Positions 1-4,437 of a stretch of DNA of 5,928 nucleotides are shown in pieces (positions within the stretch are counted from its first letter, which is position 1; each line of letters begins with the position of its first letter). A program made the position numbers and the translations under genes. The DNA is from Candidatus Woesearchaeota archaeon (GTDB taxonomy: Archaea; Nanobdellota; Nanobdellia; Woesearchaeales; ARS49). The stretch lies in NCBI GenBank assembly GCA_023261345.1, contig JAHFPE010000018.1:1-5928 (forward strand), written 5' to 3'. The notes under the pieces were generated by a model. It was given only the letters and a program-made list of their open reading frames with translations. It did not search any database and had not been told where the DNA came from.

Positions 1-1
1 A

Positions 2-64
2 AAAAGACAAGCAGATACTACAGGTGGAACGTACGGTGGAAAAATGATTTATCCTGCTCGCTGA
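2..64 (+). other. Possible 3' end of an upstream plus-strand gene (partial)
   Basis: One frame is open from the window edge to a TGA at 62-64 and would encode about 20 residues ending GGKMIYPAR. A second frame is open to a TGA at 45-47 and would end QVERTVEK, and a third is open to a TAA at 121-123. None can be told apart by composition over so short a stretch, and a minus-strand origin is also possible. The TATA-like box at 84-90 suggests that the next gene starts a new transcript, so any upstream gene probably ends before it. No function can be proposed. Confidence 0.25.
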
Positions 65-83
65 ATAGAGAAAAAGCGCCGGG

Positions 84-90
84 TTTATAT
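84..90 (+). promoter_or_regulatory. TATA-like box of the HD-GYP-like operon
   Basis: TTTATAT begins 44 nt before the ATG at 128. Archaeal TATA boxes usually lie some 25-30 nt before the transcription start, which would put that start near 113-116 and give a leader of about 13 nt. The leader would contain GGGGA at 116-120, a weak Shine-Dalgarno-like stretch 7 nt before the ATG. The same 44-nt spacing recurs at the 6-phosphogluconate dehydrogenase gene. No convincing bacterial -35 element precedes it. Confidence 0.5.
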
Positions 91-127
91 TCATCTAGAA
101 ACATAGTCCTTTTATGGGGATAACATC

Positions 128-817
128 ATGAAGGAATGTTTAGAAGAATCTGTAAGACTCTCATTTGACGAACTACACGTTCCCAATGAAGAACGTGATG
201 CTGTGTTCGGTTTTCTTGCACCAATTAAAATAAAACATGCGCCAACGTATTTACATTGTCTACGCGTTGGTCTTCTTTCACGAAATATTGCTCGTGTGAT
301 GCATCTTGACGAGAAAGCATTATTCTATGCAGGATTATTGCATGATGTTGGAAAGGCACTTGTACCACTTGAGACTGTTGCAAAAACACAAGGGTGGACG
401 CCTGCAGATACTCAAGCAATGAAAACGCACGTTGAAGATAGTGTTCGTTTGATTCGAGGACGGTTTGACTTTACTGCGGATGTTATCAAATATCATCATT
501 GGTTTCAAGAACAGGGTTATCCTGAAGTGCTCCCAGAAAACGCGCACGGCTATGGAAGAAGCACAGAAACGCTTCTCAAGTTTTATGGAAGACTTCTTTC
601 AGTTGCTGATGTGTATGATGCACTTCATCGCGTGAATGACAAGTTTGGTGAAAAGAAATCTTTGAGCGGAGATGATATAAAAGCTCAAATGATCAAATCT
701 TTTCCTGATTTGCGCAAGACGATTGAAGATTTATACTTGATGGACATTCTAACAATTCGAGAGTCGGAAGAGAATGTTACAAAACAACCTTCTTGCTACA
801 AGGAGGTTTCAGAATGA
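128..817 (+). CDS. HD-GYP-like domain phosphohydrolase
   Basis: A 229-residue soluble protein consisting almost entirely of one HD-superfamily domain of HD-GYP type. Visible landmarks in order are H43 in HCLRVGLLS, the HD pair H72-D73 in LLHDVGK with K76, H101 in MKTHVEDS, adjacent H123-H124, the signature-like GYP at 130-132, and D161 in SVADVYDAL. This is the usual order and spacing of the metal ligands. HD-GYP enzymes hydrolyse cyclic dinucleotides such as c-di-GMP, and related HD proteins hydrolyse other phosphoesters. The signature is altered: the family's HHERxDGxGYP reads HHWFQEQGYP here, so Glu, Arg/Lys and Asp-Gly are changed and substrate specificity is uncertain. There is no receiver, PAS or membrane domain, so any signal input must come from a partner. 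The start is the ATG after the promoter and GGGGA stretch. The end overlaps the next gene by ATGA, implying co-translation. The domain assignment is firm, the substrate is not. Confidence 0.88.
   Translation: MKECLEESVRLSFDELHVPNEERDAVFGFLAPIKIKHAPTYLHCLRVGLLSRNIARVMHLDEKALFYAGLLHDVGKALVPLETVAKTQGWTPADTQAMKTHVEDSVRLIRGRFDFTADVIKYHHWFQEQGYPEVLPENAHGYGRSTETLLKFYGRLLSVADVYDALHRVNDKFGEKKSLSGDDIKAQMIKSFPDLRKTIEDLYLMDILTIRESEENVTKQPSCYKEVSE
801..806 (+). promoter_or_regulatory. Strong Shine-Dalgarno sequence inside the HD gene
   Basis: AGGAGG lies 7 nt before the ATG at 814, within the last codons of the HD-GYP-like gene. It fixes the start of the downstream gene at 814 and excludes the upstream in-frame TTG at 793, which would lie 5' of the ribosome binding site. 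Confidence 0.85.
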
Positions 818-1266
818 ACGAGATTAAATACGCAACATTACGAGAATTTCTTGAGTCTCGAATTCATGCAACATTTCAAGATTATTCCTCGATTAAAACT
901 GCGATAGTTGAGGTCGCAAATGGTATTGAAAAACACGATGGAAGCAGCACATTCGGTGGACTTGTTCATCTGGCAACAAGCATCACTGAAGCAAGTGCTA
1001 TTGGAAATCTTCATGAAGAAGACTTCACGATTAGAGATATGCAATTGATGAATTATGGCATTCTTGCATCTCACGTTTCAGAATATTTTGCAAGACTAGG
1101 ATTAAAGCCAGAATCAAGCGCGATTGGAATAAGAGCACTAGATAAAAATCATGCATTCTACGTAACTCTTACGTTCAATTCTGCAGAGCAACAATGCCAC
1201 GTTACTGTTCTTGACATGCTAAAAACCTTCGTTTGGTATTCAAGAAAAGGAATGAGTAAGAACTAA
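814..1266 (+). CDS. Hypothetical protein co-translated with the HD-GYP-like enzyme
   Basis: I do not recognise this 150-residue protein. It has no signal peptide, membrane segment or repeat and is probably cytosolic. The first 95 residues or so look mainly helical. Residues 113-134 (around HAFYVTLTF and CHVTVLD) look like two beta strands joined by a turn, followed by a short helix and a basic tail ending RKGMSKN. Cysteine occurs once (C128). No catalytic motif stands out; scattered histidines (H18, H41, H52, H67, H87, H113, H129) form no known metal-binding pattern. The ATG overlaps the preceding stop as ATGA and follows a perfect AGGAGG, so it is translationally coupled to the HD-GYP-like enzyme. 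A binding partner or regulatory subunit of that enzyme is the simplest guess, but this rests on gene order only. Confidence 0.8.
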   Translation: MNEIKYATLREFLESRIHATFQDYSSIKTAIVEVANGIEKHDGSSTFGGLVHLATSITEASAIGNLHEEDFTIRDMQLMNYGILASHVSEYFARLGLKPESSAIGIRALDKNHAFYVTLTFNSAEQQCHVTVLDMLKTFVWYSRKGMSKN

Positions 1267-1270
1267 ACTA

Positions 1271-1314
1271 TTGAGGAGTTTGAATAACTTATTAGAAATA
1301 GTCAAACTCCTTAA
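1271..1314. repeat. Inverted repeat (hairpin 1) in the convergent intergenic region
   Basis: The arm at 1271-1283 pairs with 1302-1314 over 13 positions, one of them G-U, around an 18-nt loop. The core GGAGTTTGA/TCAAACTCC is perfect. It begins 5 nt after the stop of the unrecognised gene and is followed 4 nt later by a second hairpin with a related stem. It could end or stabilise the plus-strand transcript, and, being symmetric, could act on both strands. No T run follows it directly. Confidence 0.6.
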
Positions 1315-1317
1315 AGA

Positions 1318-1360
1318 AGAGGTTTGAATCCATAGCAAAACAGGGGTTCTTCAAACCTCT
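1318..1360. repeat. Inverted repeat (hairpin 2), related to hairpin 1
   Basis: AGAGGTTTGAA at 1318-1328 is perfectly complementary to TTCAAACCTCT at 1350-1360 (11 bp), with a 21-nt loop. The stem shares the TTTGA core with hairpin 1. Together the two fill most of the 125-nt gap between the convergent genes ending at 1266 (+) and 1392 (-). The likeliest role is a bidirectional terminator or transcript-end structure. Confidence 0.6.
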
Positions 1361-1381
1361 CTATTGAACTTCTCTCAAGGA

Positions 1382-1398
1382 TTCATTTTCTTTATTTT
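1382..1398 (+). terminator. T-rich tract, probable plus-strand transcription stop
   Basis: The plus strand reads TTCATTTTCTTTATTTT here: 13 T in 17 bases. Archaeal RNA polymerase commonly terminates at T-rich tracts without needing a hairpin, so this is a plausible end for the HD-GYP-like operon. It overlaps the last codons of the convergent minus-strand gene. Termination in the opposite direction has no equally clear T tract. Confidence 0.4.
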
Positions 1399-2105
1399 CC
1401 AAGCCTATCTGCCAAGTCTCCAACTGCAGCATCAGCGTCAGGAGTTTCTTCTTTCAATGAATGCTGCACAGAAGATGCATTTTGTGATGTCAAATTTGTC
1501 ATCTGAAGATTTTTAGGAACTGACTGATTTTTCAGAGACTGATTTTGCGTAGTTGCAACTGATGAACTTACAACTGGTGATGCAGGCGCGGTTTTGAGAA
1601 CTTGTTGCGTAGGAACATCTGGCAGTGCTGCAATTTGAACATGCGGAGTAGGTGAGCTTTCAAGAGTTATTATTTTGTAACTTAAGAATGCAACAATTAG
1701 AATGAACACGCAAACGCTAATGTACCAGCCGATTCCTGCAGTGGACTCTTTACTTTTTTTTGATTGATGAAGAATCTCGCTTACATCTTGCTCTTCTTCA
1801 ATGCTATTTTTGCTAGACCTGCTAGACCCAAAAGGAGAAGTGTTTTGTTCTTCAACCACAACATCATTCGAATCAGCCACTATGTCATATGTTTCAAGAT
1901 CAGAAGAATCCTCTTTACCACTTGACTCTTTTTTTTCAGATTGAACTGCCTCGATAACAGTCATGTCCTGCTTTTCTGCAAGAGAAGAAATCTCATTTGC
2001 GCTTCTTCCTTCTCCAGTCTCTTGTAAGGTTACTTGTTTTTCATGTTCAGAAGGAGGATTCATAGGACGAGTCGATTCTCCATCTTGACCATCTAAACTT
2101 GCCAT
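1392..2105 (-). CDS. Single-pass membrane protein with acidic cytoplasmic half and Ser/Thr/Asn-rich outer half
   Basis: The 237-residue protein matches no family I recognise. Residues 1-115 are low in complexity, rich in Glu, Asp, Ser and Gln, and probably disordered. The basic patch KKSK at 116-119 precedes one hydrophobic segment at about 124-147 (GWYISVCVFILIVAFL core). By the positive-inside rule the N-terminal half is cytoplasmic and the C-terminal 90 residues are outside. The outer part is rich in Pro, Ser, Thr, Gln and Asn and carries four N-X-S/T sequons within 22 residues (N188, N193, N204, N209), so it could be N-glycosylated in an archaeon. There is no cleavable signal peptide. The ATG sits 32 nt after the start of a TATA-like box and lacks a Shine-Dalgarno sequence, suggesting a leaderless message. 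It lies 54 nt downstream of the TraB-like gene on the same strand. It may be a tether or envelope protein; no enzymatic motif is seen. Confidence 0.75.
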   Translation of the reverse strand: MASLDGQDGESTRPMNPPSEHEKQVTLQETGEGRSANEISSLAEKQDMTVIEAVQSEKKESSGKEDSSDLETYDIVADSNDVVVEEQNTSPFGSSRSSKNSIEEEQDVSEILHQSKKSKESTAGIGWYISVCVFILIVAFLSYKIITLESSPTPHVQIAALPDVPTQQVLKTAPASPVVSSSVATTQNQSLKNQSVPKNLQMTNLTSQNASSVQHSLKEETPDADAAVGDLADRLGK

Positions 2106-2130
2106 TATTTGCTCTTAATAATTCAAGGTG

Positions 2131-2137
2131 TTTTTAA
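2131..2137 (-). promoter_or_regulatory. TATA-like box of the single-pass membrane protein gene
   Basis: On the minus strand TTAAAAA begins 32 nt before the ATG at 2105, which predicts transcription starting at or within a few bases of that ATG. The region just before the ATG has no Shine-Dalgarno-like sequence, which fits a leaderless transcript. The gene may also be read from the TraB-like gene upstream. Confidence 0.4.
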
Positions 2138-2159
2138 GGATTGTAGTGCAATAAGTTAG

Positions 2160-3440
2160 TTATCGAAAGATTCCCGTTGTTGAACCTTTGTATGGCGGAC
2201 TTCCTGATTTAACACGCGCACGCACATAATTGGGCAGAAGATGTCTCTCAAGATAAACTATGTCCCCTTTCTCCGGGAGCGCATCATTGTTCCGAGTGCG
2301 GTACTTGCGGACGTTTTCAAATTCTCTATCTGAAAATGTAATCTCTGAAGGTGTAAGAATTATGAAGCGACAGCGTTCCTTTTCAAGACGTTCGACAAAG
2401 GATTGATCAGTAACGTGCGCATATCCTAAAACAAGAACAGCTTTTTGTTTGGGCGATTTACCAAACATTTGCATTATCACATTATCGTTAATTGCCTCTT
2501 GACGCGCACTTGCTAGATTCTTTCTCAATTCGGGAATTCCTGCCGCATACATGTGTATAGCAGATGCTGCATCCGCACCTCGAGCGCATAATGCAAGATC
2601 GTCATACACTAACCATTTTTGAAATTCATGCAATGAAGATCCTTTTTCAAGACGCTCTAATGTGGAGGACAAGACTGATTCTTGAACTATAGAATTAATG
2701 TATCTCATTTTCAAACTTAATGGAGCATCCACTCCTATAACAATTCCTTTGGCATCCGCAATTAAACTAGATAAGAATTTTCCCCGCTCAGGGTTATTTG
2801 AACGCATAAGATTCAATCTTTTTTCTTCTGTGCGAATAAACTCTTTAAGAGCAGATAGATCCATTTGTAGAGTTTCATTTGGAGAAATAATACTTTGAGT
2901 AGTATTAGTTCCTGCTAGAACAAGAGATTTTACCGCAAAATTTCGTAGGTCAAGAATGCCCTCTTTACCTATTTCCTCTGGACTTGCTTCAACGAGTACC
3001 AAATCATCTTTTCTTACAAATGTGCCAAGAAGGTACGTGAGATCTCGATCTTTTTCTCTATGAATATCTCCAAGCACCACGATCTCTGCCAAACTAAAAT
3101 CTGTATTTGCCTTCCACGGAGTATATCCTCTATCATCTATTAAATCTGCCAGAAATTCTGGTGTTGTTGGTAAACTTTTGGCGCCCTCCTTCATCAACTT
3201 GTCAAGTCGTGCATCTCTCGAAGCCATCGCATTCTCGAACGGCATCAGATATGCAGGATTAGCAGTGCGCCAGAATAATCTTGTGTGCTCTTTTGCGTAG
3301 TACACCCCACTCGAAAGTACAACTGCAAGTCCTGCCGCAATTGCTATTTTTTCCTTTGGTCGCACGAGAATACTACTGGGTGAGCATTTATAAATCTGGC
3401 TGAAACGACGCGCGAGTAAACGCAACATGAACGCGCGCAT
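2160..3440 (-). CDS. Membrane-anchored TraB/TIKI/ChaN-clan protein
   Basis: From the ATG at 3440 this encodes 426 residues; numbering below counts from the in-frame TTG at 3473, which would add 11. A basic N-terminus (R/K-rich, 17-42) precedes one hydrophobic segment at 43-60 (IAIAAGLAVVLSSGVYYA), suggesting a signal anchor with the rest outside. The main domain shows the clan's features in order: VVLGDIH (G135-H138), VLVEAS (E162), GVDAP (D249), ARQEAINDNVI (R324) and VLVLGYAH (G350-H353). The paired GxxH motifs plus the Glu and Arg are typical of the TraB/PrgY/GumN, TIKI and EreA/ChaN group, which includes metal-dependent peptidases and hydrolases. The substrate is unknown. A basic tail follows from about 385. 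The ATGs at 3440 and 3428 are both plausible starts; the shared TATA-like element fits 3428 better, the longer ATG form is given here. The TTG start at 3473 would lie upstream of the predicted transcript. It is divergent from the 6-phosphogluconate dehydrogenase gene. Confidence 0.8.
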   Translation of the reverse strand: MRAFMLRLLARRFSQIYKCSPSSILVRPKEKIAIAAGLAVVLSSGVYYAKEHTRLFWRTANPAYLMPFENAMASRDARLDKLMKEGAKSLPTTPEFLADLIDDRGYTPWKANTDFSLAEIVVLGDIHREKDRDLTYLLGTFVRKDDLVLVEASPEEIGKEGILDLRNFAVKSLVLAGTNTTQSIISPNETLQMDLSALKEFIRTEEKRLNLMRSNNPERGKFLSSLIADAKGIVIGVDAPLSLKMRYINSIVQESVLSSTLERLEKGSSLHEFQKWLVYDDLALCARGADAASAIHMYAAGIPELRKNLASARQEAINDNVIMQMFGKSPKQKAVLVLGYAHVTDQSFVERLEKERCRFIILTPSEITFSDREFENVRKYRTRNNDALPEKGDIVYLERHLLPNYVRARVKSGSPPYKGSTTGIFR

Positions 3441-3456
3441 CAAAACGTATAGAATC

Positions 3457-3465
3457 TTTTTTATA
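3457..3465. promoter_or_regulatory. T/A element that may act as TATA box in both directions
   Basis: The plus strand reads TTTTTTATA and the minus strand TATAAAAAA. On the plus strand, the TTTTTATA at 3458 begins 44 nt before the ATG at 3502, predicting transcription from about 3488 and a leader of about 13 nt. On the minus strand the predicted start is near 3435, just before the ATG at 3428. No other equally good element exists in the short divergent gap, though AAAATATT at 3472-3479 (minus strand) could serve the TraB-like gene instead. Confidence 0.5.
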
Positions 3466-3487
3466 CTCCACAATATTTTCTAACACT

Positions 3488-3494
3488 GAGGTGG
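3488..3494 (+). promoter_or_regulatory. Shine-Dalgarno sequence of the 6-phosphogluconate dehydrogenase gene
   Basis: GAGGTGG ends 7 nt before the ATG at 3502 and confirms that start. It lies at the very 5' end of the predicted short leader. The intervening ATG at 3495 is out of frame. Confidence 0.75.
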
Positions 3495-3501
3495 ATGTAT
3501 C

Positions 3502-4389
3502 ATGGAAATTGGAATTGTTGGAGTAGGAAAAATGGGTTCTGGAATCATAAAGCGACTCATTAAAGCAAACCACAATGTTTTGGCAACTGCTCGAAGTGAA
3601 GAAAGTCTGAACATCGCAAAAGCTGCGGGTGCAAATGCAGTTCCTCTTGATCAATTACTCAAAAAGCTCAAAACTCCACGAGTTGTGTGGCTTATGATTC
3701 CTGCAGGACAACCAGTAGATGATTTTCTTTCAGAACACATAGATGAATTCAAAAAAGGAGACATCATCATCGACGGAGGAAACAGCAAGTACACTGATAC
3801 TGTGAGACGTTCGCAGCAACTTGCTAAATCGGGACTAACTTTCATTGATTGCGGAACAAGCGGAGGAACTGCAGGAGAACAAGTCGGATATTGTTTGATG
3901 GTGGGAGGAGATGCAACTGCAGTTAAGAAGCTCCAACCAATTTGGAACGCACTTGCAATGAAAAACGCGTTCTTTCACGCCGGACCTTCGGGTGCGGGAC
4001 ATTTTGTTAAAATGGTGCACAACGCAGTAGAATATGGAATGATGCAAAGCATAGGCGAAGGAATTGAAATGCTCGAACGCGGGCCATACAAACTAGATTT
4101 GGCGGGAGCTAGTCGTGTTTGGGCAAACGGCAGCATTATTCGAGGGTACTTAATGGACTTAGCAGAACGAGCATTACGCGATCCAGAATACTTGAGTATC
4201 GCACCAGTTGCTGATGAGAACGGCGAAGGAAGATGGACAGTTGAAGCAGCTCTACAATACAAAGTTCCTATGACAACACTCGCACATGCCTTGTTCGCAA
4301 GATTCACCACGCAACGCGAAAGTACGTCCATGAGAGTTGTTGCAGCATTACGCAACCAGTTTGGCGGACACAAGACGCACAAGAAATAA
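3502..4389 (+). CDS. gnd: 6-phosphogluconate dehydrogenase, decarboxylating, short form
   Basis: This enzyme oxidises and decarboxylates 6-phosphogluconate to ribulose-5-phosphate and CO2 in the cytosol, the third step of the oxidative pentose phosphate pathway. The Rossmann fold starts at once with GIVGVGKMGSG (4-14). Further landmarks are IIIDGGNS (88-95), GTSGG (118-122, usually GVSGG), the active-site run GHFVKMVHNAVEYGMMQ (166-182) with K170, H173, N174, E177 and Y178, and the terminal RNQFGGH (284-290). At 295 residues it is the short form (about 300), not the 470-residue form of E. coli. After the second beta strand the sequence reads ATARSEES (28-35), with Arg31-Ser32 and no Asp where NAD-specific relatives have one, so NADP+ is the likelier cofactor (inference). 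The start is fixed by a Shine-Dalgarno at 3488-3494. The next enzyme of the same pathway follows 48 nt downstream, which supports the assignment strongly. Confidence 0.93.
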   Translation: MEIGIVGVGKMGSGIIKRLIKANHNVLATARSEESLNIAKAAGANAVPLDQLLKKLKTPRVVWLMIPAGQPVDDFLSEHIDEFKKGDIIIDGGNSKYTDTVRRSQQLAKSGLTFIDCGTSGGTAGEQVGYCLMVGGDATAVKKLQPIWNALAMKNAFFHAGPSGAGHFVKMVHNAVEYGMMQSIGEGIEMLERGPYKLDLAGASRVWANGSIIRGYLMDLAERALRDPEYLSIAPVADENGEGRWTVEAALQYKVPMTTLAHALFARFTTQRESTSMRVVAALRNQFGGHKTHKK

Positions 4390-4423
4390 AACTTTTCTTT
4401 TCGCGCAAAAAAAAAAGAAAGTT
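4390..4423 (+). repeat. Imperfect hairpin with A10 run between gnd and zwf
   Basis: AACTTT at 4390-4395 and CTTTT at 4397-4401 pair with AAAAG at 4413-4417 and AAAGTT at 4418-4423, leaving T4396 bulged and an 11-nt loop that starts with CGCGC. It begins directly after the gnd stop codon. The T-rich left arm could cause partial termination or set a processing site that lowers zwf expression relative to gnd. Pairing is A-U rich, so the structure is weak. Confidence 0.4.
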
Positions 4424-4437
4424 CAATCCACAAAAAA

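Noticed and set aside
793..813. Extension of the 150-residue protein to the TTG at 793
   Set aside because: The extension would start upstream of the AGGAGG at 801-806; the ATG at 814 has ideal spacing to it.
1267..1391. CRISPR array or attachment site from the repeated TTTGA stems
   Set aside because: There are only two units, the arms are inverted and differ in sequence, there are no regular spacers, and no cas or integrase gene is present.
2160..3440. Conjugation gene, from the name TraB
   Set aside because: The family name comes from a plasmid pheromone-shutdown protein; there are no other transfer genes here and the motifs indicate the TIKI/ChaN-like clan instead.
3441..3473. TTG start at 3473 for the TraB-like protein
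   Set aside because: It is a rarer start codon, lies upstream of the TATA-like element that best fits this gene, and two ATGs follow within 45 nt.
3502..4389. gnd as a truncated gene because it is much shorter than the E. coli enzyme
   Set aside because: The 295-residue length and the terminal RNQFGGH motif match the known short-form family; no broken remainder is found downstream.
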